The position numbers were made by a program, and so were the translations under genes. Of a stretch of 64,000 bases of DNA, positions 44,278 to 56,253 are shown piece after piece. The notes beneath the pieces were generated by a model. It saw nothing but the letters and a program-made list of their open reading frames with translations, was not told where the DNA came from and did no database searches. The stretch comes from Stratiolaelaps scimitus. Its lineage: Eukaryota > Arthropoda > Arachnida > Mesostigmata > Laelapidae. The stretch spans positions 186,001 to 250,000 of the forward strand of contig JABWDB010000066.1 in the NCBI GenBank assembly GCA_019614645.1. The letters run 5' to 3'. The first letter of the stretch is position 1, and each line of letters starts with the position of its first letter.

Positions 44278-44633
44278 GACAGCAGAACTATCGTGCCGAC
44301 TTCCCTTACCTACATTAATCTAGACACTAAAGGTTTCGCACCTTGGAGACCTGCTGCGGATACTAGTACGGACTGCCACCAAGATTAGCACCACACTCAA
44401 ATTTTCAAGGACCAAGGGAGTCAACTAAACCACTCTAATATGAGCAGCTCTATGGTCACCCCTGCCCATATCTCAAATCTACCTCGTTCCATGGGTACAA
44501 ATGACTTAAAAAGAAAAGAGAACTCTTCCTAGCCTATCCCTTGGTGTTTTTGAGCGAACTTGTCTTGCCACGGTTACTACGGAAGTAGCACTCCCGGTGC
44601 CCCTCACCCCTCGATTTTTCCGAATTGATGAAG

Positions 44634-45057
44634 TCGTATTATGACAGCCGAGCATACAAAGGGAACCTGTATAAAACCAGAAACACTAGTAACTTGCCTG
44701 AACGAAAATATAACAGTGCCTAATCGAGATTTCACGTAGTCACTGGTGCAATTCACTTAATTGACTGTAAATGAGGTCTTAGTGCAACACGAATATCTCA
44801 TTTTAATCAATAGTTCGAGTTTCGTTTGATGAAAGCTTGAACCGCCATTTTATACGAAGATAAAAAAGAACTTGTCTTATAAGTATTTGAGAAAGTCTGA
44901 ACGAAGAGAGTTCATTGATGGTTCAGTCGATCAGTTCTCTGCCTAACAGAAGGATAGCTACCAGAAATCGACACTAGACACTGTTAGTTTTTCGTTCAGT
45001 TGCTAGTATTGCTGGTTTTATACAGGTTCCGTTTTATGATCTGCTGTCATAATACGA
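44634..45057. mobile_element. MITE with TIRs of 60 bp or more
   Basis: Non-coding element of 424 bp. The left end TCGTATTATGACAGC and the right end GCTGTCATAATACGA are inverted repeats. The arms (about 44634-44693 and 44999-45057) share GGAACCTGTATAAAACCAG, and weaker complementarity extends about 50 bp further in (GAACGAAAA, TAACAGTG). No ORF inside. A clean target duplication is not obvious. Confidence 0.82.
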
Positions 45058-45435
45058 TTTCAGCAATTTGAAACAAAAGGGCACTCCACGTTTTGATAAC
45101 AATATACCTGTTATATAGCAATGAACTCGTGTACTTTTGTCTTGGACTACTTTTTTTGTCTTGTACTGTTCAACTTCAAATCTCTCTCTCTCTATGTATA
45201 TATATGTATTCTATATAGATTCTATATACTTATTCACCTTTTTTGTCAGGTAGCAGTCAACATATACAACAACTTGATATAGAGAATGGATCATGGAATA
45301 CAATGGACACATAAGACATAGTAAAATGATTTGGACTCAAAAATAGTATTATTATAGCAGTTGGATCTATAATACTTCGCAAGTCGTTATATCATATATA
45401 TGGAAATTGACCACCTTCATCCCTCTCTATTTTAA

Positions 45436-45521
45436 GGTTTTCGGGCTGACTCTCAGCCTTAAACATTTAACGTCCACGATACAACTGCTTTTAGCATTGC
45501 TTCGTAAGACGGACCCCTATT
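45436..45521 (-). mobile_element. SINE body/tail fragment (S4)
   Basis: The minus strand reads GGGGTCCGTCTTACGAAGCA, ATGCTAAAAGCAGTTGTATC, GTGGACGTTAAATGTTTAAG and GCTGAGAGTCAGCCCGAAAA. The tRNA head is missing. Confidence 0.75.
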
Positions 45522-45529
45522 CATTCGTA

Positions 45530-46930
45530 AGAGGGATCACCTTCCTCCCAACACCGGGCAACATGATATAGTCTGCCTGAGAATCAAACGAATATCGATC
45601 GGGCCAAAAGTCGTTCGTAGTGACTCATCTGATATCCGGGGCTCTTCTTCTTCTGCAAATGTGTGAAACACCGCCTTCTGAAGCCTCAACAATATGCGCG
45701 GGCATTCGCTGAGTCAGACGCGATTCGCATGTTCATTTCGGGTTCATTCTAGCGGATCGTAAATATTTTATGTGCGTATAGTGTTATCATTAATTAATAA
45801 CGAATGTAGTTATTAGTTCAAGGTATTACTCGACTTATGACTCACAATGGAAATGACAAAGGTCGAAGAACAGTAAACTCGACTAGATTAATTGAATCAT
45901 TAATATGATTTTCATATGAAATATGATATTTGATATACAGTATAATTAGATTGCACATTTCGCCTCTTTGTTATTAATTAGAATACCAGGATAAGCAAGG
46001 TAACAGGCTTCGTTTTCAGAACATTTGAATGATTCTAAGCGTTTACATGCAGATACTGTACAGCTAATTATTAGCTTGAGGCAAATTTCACCATAGAGGG
46101 CTGCCAGTTCCCAAGGCTGTTTCAAGCTGTTTTGCCATTTAGCGAAAACAATAAATAGTCCAGGCATATTTGATTCTTTGAAAAGGGTTCCAGATTATCA
46201 ATAACCGAGGAAAATATATTCAAATGCGAACACACACATATATCTGTAACATCATAATGGCGATATATGCACAATGTCGGGAACCTTTTCATCGGAAATA
46301 GCCTCGGTGGAACTGGATGCGGACTTTATTTAAACAGACACTCAGCGGTCTATCCTGCTTCGACGACCGCAGTAGCTGCACTATCAGCTACAAACTTTCC
46401 GCTCAGAGATTCATTGAGATTAGTAATTTACCAGCAAAAAAGGTTGAAATTTCCCAAAAAAACACAAGTGTTACAACCTCTCGGACCCCTATGGTGAGGG
46501 CATCTTTTTTACCATGCGGAAGCCAAACCCACTTAACTTGTGGCTGTGTTGCTGCAGTGATAATGGTAATGGTGTGGTGCTGTAGTTATTATGGGCGCGC
46601 GGTGTGTGTGTGTGTGTGCGTGAACTGTTGATGTTCACAGCGAACTAATCAATAGACGAACTGTTTACCTTGCCTGATCTGAGTTGTGCATGAAACTTTC
46701 AAATGTCAAACGCTTAATTAACTGTTGTTGTTTCTGCTTCCGTTGTTATTGTTGTCCTAAAGACAAAACGGTTTCGCAGCTATGTAGAGTATTGTTGCGC
46801 ATGACTAAAAATTGGTCTCTCTTATTGAACAGCTTGGCTAGCTTTTGAAAGATTTGAATTTTAGCAGCCTTATCAAGTTGGCCGCGCTGATCCTTCATAC
46901 AAATATATACAGGATTCTGTTCAGGGCGTC
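45530..46930. other. intergenic
   Basis: AT-rich DNA with a GT run near 46600-46620. ORFs here are unsupported. Confidence 0.5.
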
Positions 46931-46933
46931 GGT

Positions 46934-47182
46934 TTGCTTATTTTAGATATTGACGCCATATCTCCGAGCAATACACGTGTTTCGGATCTTCAAGGCTATT
47001 GCAAAGTGTCACCTAAAAATCAAACTTCCTTAATAACAGCTCAGCGGAAGACAGAATCACATGTAGAGTATGTTACCTGCACAACTTCAGTGGCTTGTAA
47101 GTCAAAATCTAAGATAAAGTTTACGAGATCAGCCAGATGCCGTACAGACTGTGTGTTTTATCGCCATTATAAGCATGTATGA
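46934..47182 (+). pseudogene. possible Copia-type RNase H relic
   Basis: The open frame reads LILDIDAISPSNTRVSDLQGYC then SPKNQTSLITAQRKTESHVEYV. The spacing resembles the Copia RNase H segment (Y.DADWAG...RKSTSGY... followed by SKKQ..VALST.EAEYVA), with the key acidic residues partly lost. No LTRs recognised. Could be chance. Confidence 0.3.
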
Positions 47183-47504
47183 AGTCATGATGACTGGATG
47201 AGACAACTGCACATCTAGGTACTGAGATTAAAATTTCATTGTGCTTAGACCACCTCGTAACCAGATCTTTTTTCATCAATTGAGAACTACAATAGTTCCC
47301 TTTGTTAATGACTATTACATGGATCATAAATATTAAATCGTCTGTGCCTACAGTTCGTGAACAATTCCCAAAAAAACAAAAAGGCATTATTTCGAAGCAA
47401 CACGATTTTCTTCTCTTGAATTATAATTCGTCCGAAGTGTCGATCTGCATCTCCACATGTACGATGCGATAGAGAAGAATCTATTTCATATGTACTATTG
47501 ATAC

Positions 47505-47580
47505 GGGTAAAAGGTAAAGGATTATTGGTTTATTAAAGGAGCTGCAATTTTACAATGCTTAAGCTATCTTTTATGTCATC
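47505..47580. repeat. dispersed repeat R, copy 3
   Basis: GGTAAAGGATTATTGGTTTA, TTAAAGGAGCTGCAATTTTA and CAATGCTTAAGCTATCTTT. Closest to the copy at 26860. Confidence 0.75.
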
Positions 47581-48257
47581 ACGCAGCAGGGACAGGGCAG
47601 TTGTTGTTGTTTCTGTTGTAGTGGGATCATAGCACTTCAACTTAGCGGTAAATAGAAATCACAACAGCATCGTCGTCAAAGGCGACCATTTATTGTGTTA
47701 TAGAGATAGAAGCAATTTTGATAATACCCGGCTACACTCAGCTCATCGGAAGAGAGTGAGAGAGAGAGAGAGAGAAAAAAGAAACACTAATGCTGATTAC
47801 ATTTCCGTCTCATTGAGGAATATTTAGTAGTTATTTTCCATTACGATGCGGGCAAACCAACGAACGACTACTTCTAGGCTGCTCGAGATCGATTCGCACC
47901 ACTTTCCACGAACTGATAACGAAATGTAGAACGATCACGAGACGCAGCCAATTAAAAGTAGACGATATGACTCGATTAGTTCTCGATTTTCCACTCATCC
48001 TGAATGTCATAATTTCATATTTGTTTCCTATCATTCACCTACCTTTAGTTGGCGGCGTACCAGTGTCAGCTTCTCCTCGGAGCCATTTCGGTATCATCGT
48101 CGTGTTGGCGATAATTGAGCCGCCAGGGCGGAGGTCCAGCATTCGCTAATAATCCGGGTTTGCGGCGCCGATTTAAACGAACATCGACATCACAGCCATT
48201 GCCGCTAGTGGCCAGAACGTCCGACGACACCCATATACGATCCCGCCAAAACCTCCA

Positions 48258-48557
48258 ATGCTTGCTCTGTTCAGCTCTGCAGCGTTCCCGGCCGTCTGTA
48301 CCTGGCTTGCCACCACCGCCGCGGCCACCACCTCTACCCCCGGCAAGGCGTCCGTTGGGACCCGTCGAGTACAGTCGTTGCGATCCACGAATATCGAGGA
48401 TACTGCTGGGACAGACTCGGTTCCCAGCCCGAAATGTCTCCGACGCCAGCGTCGTATTCGCCTACACTACTACAAAGTAACTAGCGATGATGATAGCGGA
48501 TTGAGCACGATCGTTTGGTGCGAATCGTTGTCCTCGAACTTTGCGGAGAGGGTGAGT
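48258..48557 (+). CDS. possible first coding exon in a GC-rich block
   Basis: The ATG opens a frame beginning MLALFSSAAFPAVCTWL, which could be a weak signal peptide, followed by Ser/Thr-rich and Arg-rich sequence (CLRRQRRIRLHYYKV). It ends in NFAER right before GTGAGTAG, a near-consensus donor. The local GC rise (about 48110-48480) sets it apart. I found no partner exon and the other strand is also open here, so it may instead be a promoter or UTR exon. Confidence 0.25.
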
Positions 48558-49512
48558 AGGGGGTGTCTAACTGATTGACTGTCGACGATTGACGAATGCG
48601 AAGGTTAAGGTCACTGACAAGTGTACACTAGAACAGCAGCAATAGTAGCAAGTGGCAATGGACCTAAATGATACGTAACAGGACATCAGCCACAGGAACG
48701 GAGATGGATGAGAACACAGGGGTAGGTTGGCCGTTCGCTATTGTTCCGTCATTGGTTCAGGCGCCACCGGGGCAGTTCCGTATTCCTGTACAGGACCGTC
48801 TGCTCGTGGATTCAGCCGCTCCCGGAGCGGTGGCCCTCTCCCACGGCGTCTCGGGGTCCTTTGTGGTGAATGAATAGAGGGTCTCACTAGATTTCTCCCC
48901 CTCTCTCGATATGGCCCGCGAGAAATGCACGGCCTCAGCTTAAACTTCGGATCGGCGTACGGCGTATCGGTATACCAACCAGCAGCAACTGCAACAATAG
49001 CTGTTTGTAACGTGCCTGGGTGTGCGTCATATCAACTCATATTAATAATTCCAGCTTCCATCGGTATTAGCTGATGTCAGTTGGCGACAGCCAGACTGAG
49101 CGAACCTTCATGTCCACTGTGGCGAATGCGAGGCTGCCCGCTGCGACGGGGGGTATATACACGTACACAGCAAGCAGGGCCAGAGGGATGGGGCTTAGCT
49201 GTACCTGGGTGGCGACCCCGTGCTCTCGTCTGTTGTGTCCCGTACTCAGCAACGGTAGAATCTGAGGGAGGGTGACCCGTCGAAGAGGAGAGTGACTTGC
49301 AAAGGTCGACATCCGGATACAAGGGCAAAGATTGCTGGCACGCACAGACCTCCGTTTGTCACCACAGCCTGCCGATGGATGAACGGCCAAACCAAGCGAT
49401 AAGCCAACAACCCAGCAAGCAACCGCAAATTAATTGACACTTCTACGGTGTGAATGGTTGCATGAGGATAGCAATTGTTGTTGTGATTGTAACCAACTGG
49501 GTTGCCGTGATC

Positions 49513-49536
49513 AGGAGAGAGAGAGAGAGAGAGAGA
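49513..49536. repeat. (GA)n microsatellite
   Basis: GA run; a (TA)n run lies nearby at about 49784-49812. Confidence 0.88.
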
Positions 49537-49784
49537 CAGAGAGAGGCGACGGTTTGTGACGGTTGATGTCATGTATGACATTATGTATAATAGATGCTGC
49601 TGATACATAGCGCAGTGCCCATTCTGGTTCACGTTCATAATATTAACATCTCACTGCTGTAAATGGTGCGCGAGGAGTTATTAACACAAACGGCAGAGCT
49701 CACTCGAAAGAAATCACATATGATGTTGCGTTTGCGAGAGAACCCAAACGAACTGCAAACAAACGCGTGTTTATAATATTCAGA

Positions 49785-49812
<28 letters not shown>

Positions 49813-49815
<3 letters not shown>

Positions 49816-51649
49816 CTTCAAAAGCAATTAACAAGGTAATCATTTTAGGGAAATCTTCGAACACCATCTGGACACTGCACTGAACCTACTTAGCGAGCTA
49901 AACACGCAAAATCATGAAAACCATCAACCGGAATTGTTCTCTTTCTGTTCACATGGCTATTTTAGTTTATGAAGAAAATATCGTGGTGGACCGAGATACG
50001 TGAACACGAGCTGTGAAGGACATGTTCGTCGCCTTTATTGCGTGTTGTAAATCTATTTGATCTATTCAAATAAGGGCCTATTCGAATGTGTCATAAATTG
50101 GCTGGTAGGCAACGTCAAGTCGAGAGAGTACTATGTGATATTAAGCAGTGCTCATTTTGGGCGTTTATTTGTATCATACATGTCCATCTAACCTCTGAGT
50201 GACGAGTCAATCCAGATAGTCAACAGTGGCCTGTGTCCTTAAAGCATGATAGGTGAACTGAGGACAGCATCTTTACCGACTTGGTTCACATATTCGTTCG
50301 TTGTATTCACTGACCCGAGTTCAGGGAAGGTCGTTGGTTTGCAACGGATCGAAATTCAATAACGTAACGATCAAAACAGGAACAGCTATTACATGGCACG
50401 ATATGACAGAATATACGTAGCAGAATAATGCACATCTCATCGATTTCTCTAAAAACGCGACAAAAAAGAGCCGGGCTCTTTCTCTGAGAATGGGCATCAC
50501 AGCCCACTACGAACCGGGTATATGCTCAATACAATAATTGACTATATGGACGATTATGCACATGACAAACATGTTCTCACTGGGTCCGGAAATAGGCATA
50601 CAGTATCTGGAGCGTGTGTAGACCCACCGACAGACACACACACACACTACGCATCTACATATGATTCGGCCTTGCAATGTTTACAGTGGCAAAGTTCCCT
50701 TAAATGTCCTCACCAGGTCGCGGGACTCGAACCAGCGACGTCCAGCTTTTTATAGCCCGAAAGTTAGCTGTCCAAGTCACCACGCTGACAGTATGTCATC
50801 GCCTGTCTTCTTCGTTCAGCTGTAGTGGAGAGATGCTGAATCAATGTGCAACGACAGACTGCACACTAAGCCAGCTGTGTTATCGTCACATCGACGGCCG
50901 AGTTTCGACATCTGCGTGGGGGGTCCAATGTCTCCACTGAGTTATGGCATTTGTCCATCAATCATAGATTTGATGATTTGCTCGACAAGCGAATATTGAT
51001 TATTCTATCTGTTAGGATTTCGCCATTTCTGGGCCGACCACACGGCAGAAGACACACAATCCCGTTTTATACTGCCGCTTTATCGAAGTAGTGGATATGC
51101 CCGGTCGGCTGCCCTATCGATAACCCACGTAAACGAATCTAATCGATGTACGCGTTCCTCAATTCGCGCGTAACGGTAGACGGTACCACTCGCAAATACT
51201 ACCAGGAATAGAAATATTCAAAGACTCGTAGAACAAGGAAAACGGGTACATTAGGAGTGCCCTGAACCTCGAGAGAGATAGCGCGACTCATTTAGTTTAA
51301 CTTATTGAGTGAATAAAGACACAATATATCGTATTGTGAAAGCGGTCAGTGGAGGTAACAGTTGTTATACGGCTAGGCCAGCTGGCAGAGTACAACGTTC
51401 GAATGGCAGTTGTTAGTAATATGTGAACATTTACGCAACAATAGCATATGCAATCATACGTTGTCTAAATAGCTTCGTGAATTCGTAATTAATTTGACAC
51501 AAACTAAATAGTGTATAATAAACTGTTACCAGCTACGACTGTACGGCAATTTAACATAGATACCCGCAAAGTACAGTATCTCAATTGTTGAGTCGAATTT
51601 TAGATCATTTGATCGCGACCAAGCTAAGGACGGCGAATGGTTTCGAATT
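49813..51649. other. intergenic
   Basis: No gene supported. Contains the tRNA-like relic at 50713-50790. Confidence 0.5.
50713..50790 (-). repeat. tRNA-like pol III head (SINE or tRNA pseudogene)
   Basis: The minus strand reads GTCAGCGTGGTGACTTGGAC (A-box-like) and, about 35 bp on, GCTGGTTCGAGTCCCGCGAC with a perfect B box. The acceptor and anticodon stems do not pair well enough for a working tRNA. No body of the main SINE family follows, so it is probably a different tRNA-derived element. Confidence 0.5.
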
Positions 51650-51736
51650 CATTTAGGGGTCTGTCTTACGAAGCAATATTAAAAGCAGTTGTACCGTGGA
51701 CGTTAAATGTTTAAGGCTGAGAGTCAGCCCCGAAAA
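51650..51736 (+). mobile_element. SINE body/tail fragment (S5)
   Basis: GGGGTCTGTCTTACGAAGCA, AAAGCAGTTGTACCGTGGAC and GGCTGAGAGTCAGCCCCGAA. Very close to S4, including the extra TTAA before GGCTGAG, so S4 and S5 form a subfamily. Confidence 0.78.
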
Positions 51737-52487
51737 GAAAAGACTGCCCGACTCTAGAGATCGATTACTACCGTAGCAAAGCAGTGAGTTTACCCTAAAC
51801 GAATCGTAGGACAGAATCGTATCCTTTTCTTTTTTAGAGGAGGAAATTCTCTTGAAACGCACCGGCGGACATTACTAGAAACATCACAATGTCCATCAAA
51901 AGTGGCCCGATCCAGTCCGTGTAGGCGGGTTGACGTGGACGACCAAACGTCTCGTCTACCTGCTGCTAAAACCACCATCCTCTGTTGAGAGTCTGACCTC
52001 CTTCCCATGTTTCAACTTTGCGCTTGGCGTTACTTCGATATCTAGCGAAGGCGCGTATCTGTTCAGGCTGATGTTACCTATCCGGCTGTTTTAGTCTCCT
52101 TCGACGGCCTCTTTGTGTTTCCCGGTTGGAGCCCCGTTGAGATCCTATACTCAGGCTTCTTTCGGCTAAACGACTGTGGCCCAACGAAATGAGTCCTTAT
52201 CATGCTGACGACCTCGTAAACAGCGCAATGTAACCGGGACGCTTGAATCAAGCAGCAGTCACCTTAATATAAAAAATAAAGATGTAGGGATGAATTTGGT
52301 TGCGTGAATCCCTCTTGAAAGGTTCTGAGTTATCACAACATTTTATGAAGTGTTTAACGGACACCCAACGGACACTGCCAAAGAGTAACTAATACTTAAG
52401 TATATCTACTTAATTAATTTAATGAAATAAAATACTGACAGTATTATATTTATTAAATTAGAGTTTTATATTTTTTTAGTAATATTA

Positions 52488-53673
52488 GGGAATTCCGTTC
52501 AACCTTGCCGCTCTTTAAATTCCAATAACTTTTGAACTAAATGAGTTAGAACAAAGATCTTTTGGTATGAGTTAGAAGTACTCCCCAGCTTTATTCACAC
52601 GCCGACTGGGAGTTTTGAAAGAGCCAAATATTTACCATTTGCATTTCCATCTATAATTTCGTTATCTATTGCTTCTTTGAGTAAGTCGACGTTGTATAGA
52701 CAACCCCACCTATTGCCCTTTTTAATGCATGGAAACAACCGTAATCACATGGGCTTAAATCAGAAGAATATGGGGGTTGATGCCACACTCGGTGCTGTCG
52801 ATCCCAACGCCGTTTGTTCATTAATGTCTTCAAAAAGTCGAGATATCGGGGAGCATTGAGTTTTTCGTTAGCTGAAAATAATTCGTAATGGCAAACGCCC
52901 TTGATATCCAGAGCGAGTATCATCAACCTTTCGTCCGAATCTATCTGGCACTGCCACAGATTGCTGTTTCACCTTGTCGGAGCCACTGTTTTGCTTGGAC
53001 CTTCTCAGGGGGTCTATGCAGGCTAACCCATGTCTCGTCTATCGACAGGGTGTGTTCTAAGCGACTGGCTTGTTGCCTATAAGTCTTCAAATTAAATGTC
53101 GAACACTCCACACGCATTTTCATCTGCTCAACACTCAGTTTATGGGGAACCCATTTTGCATTGATTTTCTTCATCTTCAGTATATTGGTGATAATTCTAT
53201 AACACGTAGTCCGAGAAATCCCAGTTTCAGCCGACAAAGACCTCATGGACCAAGCTCTAGTTTTCTCGAAAGCTGCCTTGATTCTTTCAATCCGTTCGTC
53301 CCTTGTCGCACCTGATTTGTGGTCCCCACCTCGATGGTCATCGGTGTCCATATCTCCACTATTAAATCGCTTGCACCAACTTCGCACCGTTCGCAGGCAT
53401 AAGGCAGACCTGCCGTACACGTTCACTAATTGTCGATGGATTTCAGATGGAGGGTGTTTTTGGAGAAACAAAAACTTGATGATTTCCCGTTGATTTTTGG
53501 GGGAATTTGAACTTTTTGCTGCAGTGTCCATCTTTCTGATCGTATCGAAACCACTCAGTATTCGAAAGGAAGCCACGTTCCTGCCGCATGCCCACTCCAA
53601 AAATGAACGCACTGTACCGCGTAGTTCGGATTGTGCGCCATTCGAAAGGCAGGCAAATTTGAAGGGAATTCTC
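52488..53673 (-). mobile_element. mariner-family transposon, internally deleted
   Basis: The left end GGGAATTCCGTTCAACCTTG and the reverse complement of the right end, GAGAATTCCCTTCAAATTTG, form imperfect TIRs of about 27 bp flanked by TA (52486-52487, 53674-53675). At 1186 bp it is shorter than the usual 1.3 kb. A broken transposase lies on the minus strand. Confidence 0.85.
52666..53531 (-). pseudogene. mariner transposase, broken
   Basis: It begins MDTAAKSSNSPKNQREIIKF with the mariner HTH (FLFLQKHPPSEIHRQL, then TVRSWCKRFNSGD). The first catalytic Asp is in LSIDETWVSL, followed by PEKVQAKQW. After a frameshift a second frame gives LALDIKGVCHYELF, LNAPRYLDFLKTLMNKR and the third acidic block QPPYSSDLSPCDYGCF (DD34D type). 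The stretch that should hold the HDNAxxH block with the second Asp is gone: NKRRWDRQHRVWHQPPYS joins directly. It therefore cannot be catalytic. Confidence 0.85.
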
Positions 53674-56253
53674 TAATAATAGTCGTATTCGTTTTTTATG
53701 TGCGAAAATAATATAAATATGTAATGAATATGTTCCGAGCCATGGGCCAGATAAGAACACCCTTAGAGTCAAAGGTAAGACGAATCTTTCAAGTTACTCC
53801 TCAAGCATGCGTTAGTTCTTTTGATAGATAGTTACAATACACGGCTTAAGCCCTTATTGACCTATTCGAAGTTGTCATTTCAAAGTCTCACTATGTGCAC
53901 GGACGTTGAAGTTGTTACCCAAGGGCAGCTTTTCTACTTCAGATAGTCACTCCTATTCAGGCAAGCCAGAAATATAGCAGTGAACACCTCATGTCATCGG
54001 CAGGCGTTCTTTGAATCCGCGCACGAAGGGAGGCGCACAGAGAATTATGAGTTTGTATCGAATAAGAGTCCTGGCACTTGTTATTGTCGATGCAGGGGAG
54101 CTAAGCATTGATATATGTGACGACCTGCAGTACATTGGGATTTCACTAACTGTTTGGAGTTCATTGTGGAAGAATGTCCTAGGTTACTTGCCTTCCGGTC
54201 TGCTTCCACGTTCATACGAGTCACTCAAGGTGGAACGGGGGAAGGCCACGAAAGGCGTCGTTCTCTAGAGACTTGCGCATATACTGATTCAAATACTTAT
54301 ATAGAGTCGTGCCCTTATTTCATATGATTGTGTGTCTGAAAAATATACAATAATTAATGAAGGCCGTCATGGTCACTCCCGAGCGAGGCGATGGCATTGC
54401 CTTTTTGCCTTACAGCAAGGGGAAGGCGTTGCAGAAGGAAGGATCGCGGTGGCGTAGATCATCCGGTGGTAGACTCCTTCGAGGAGATTGGCAGTGTGGG
54501 GGCCATTGCCGTCTAAGGTTTTAGAAGGCAAGCGGGGAAACGAGGTGAGTTTAGTTGTTGTGACTCAAATTGACTTCGAAACGTTTCAAGAAGAAGTGCC
54601 AAAGACAAGAAGATGTGGTGAGACCTCTTCGAGACGGGTTTTCCTCGTGTAAGCCATGATTTAGGACGTGTTTATACCTCAGATAATTGTACAGATAATT
54701 TCTGACTGAAGAGAAAACGTAGTTATAAAAGCAATATGCAAACGATCATCGAAGTTCAATGTCACAGCACAGGCCAGGATGAAAGTATATAGGCCCAAGC
54801 AAAAGTCAGATGAAAAAACACCATATGTATAATAGACGATACCCTTGGTACAGACAATACCGATCGAGTAATATCTTGATAATTTAAGGCTTTGCCTTAA
54901 ATGATTTGGAACCGACTGAATAGAATTTTAATAATGATTTCTTTAGTTATTATTTTGATTGTACGTCTTAAGTCGAACCATCATAAATCAATATCCGACA
55001 CTTTCTTTTTAATAAAAAAAAATATCTAAATAGGAAAGAGAAGAAGACCAAGAAGACAGGATTCTAAGATCCTCAATGAGACGAATATTTCACTGGCTTT
55101 CTTATCTAATAATTATGCATTATTTGGAACACTCTGTAGAAGCTACAGAACGATGAGGGGTACATACATCCAGTATCATGTACCTCAAATATACTAAATC
55201 AAGTCGATACTATCATTAATCAATGGGTTTTTGAGAATTTATGTATAATATTATTTATAGGTAACTTTTAGGGGGTTATCAAATCGTATGTGTATATAAC
55301 TCAATCGATACTGGGTTACCTTCGTGTGTATGTTTGTTCTGTCGCGTGATCTCGTACAAGCTTCCGTGTAAGGTCTAGAAACCTAGGCATGTACTTAAGC
55401 ATTAGGCCACTACGAGTAACTAACACAAGATAGATATAGGAGACAAGGGTAGGCGTACAATGACGTCCCCACATCGGTTGCGATCTGCTTGGCCACACGT
55501 GTGCCGAAGCAGTTTGGGGGTATTTGTCTGTCTTCCGCTTTTAGTTTTCCAACAATTGTGGCCAGCAGCAAACGGTGATCCAACATTGTGTTCTGCTGTT
55601 CTATTTCGATAAGCGACACGCGCAAGCAAGGATTAGAGATGGATTCGGGATAGTGACCAACAGTGTTGAGACAGTCAACGGCCATCATAATCTCTCTCTC
55701 TCTCCCTATAAATATATATATATATATATATAAGAAATGACGGTAAGCAAATACCGCAAGCATCGGTATGCTACCCCGGCGACAGCCTGTGGTTTGGCTT
55801 TCGAATGGGTGATGCGTGCTTGAAGCCGTTCAGTCAATACGCTCACAGTCGCTGAGATACACTGCGGGCCCCCACACACACACACACATGCGGAGACATT
55901 CACATCCGATCCAGCATCGCAAATCATATGGTCACATGGACAGACAGGCAGGCAGATAGGTGTAGATAGTTGTTGTACAAAGCAACAGATTGGTCGACTG
56001 TCGTTGTTACGCGAAAGCTGTTACAGTCACGGACACACAGCCACTCGCTCTCACCTGCTCGTTCAACTTTTAGTACGAGGAGGAGCTCTTATTTTGCTTC
56101 CTCGCCCAGCCGAAACGCGCAGTGAAACGGAGGAAGCACCGCTCCGTCTGGTAAGAACGAATTGCGCGCGGACGCGTCCTGACAGTGTGTTGTGTCGTGT
56201 GTTTGAATGCAGTTCGGAGACAGGTCGCCCCAGAGCGAACATCAGGGTCGCGA
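53674..56253. other. intergenic, 5' flank of the secreted-protein gene
   Basis: No gene supported. A stretch at 54385-54405 shares GAGGCGATGGCATTGCC-type sequence with the reverse strand of 29640-29670, suggesting two copies of an element tail. A compound CT/TA microsatellite lies at 55691-55732. From about 55950 the sequence becomes GC-richer toward the gene, as expected for a promoter and 5' UTR. Confidence 0.45.

Noticed and set aside
49067..49390. Three overlapping open frames on both strands in a GC-richer patch
   Set aside because: No domain, no convincing start or splice context; likely a composition effect.
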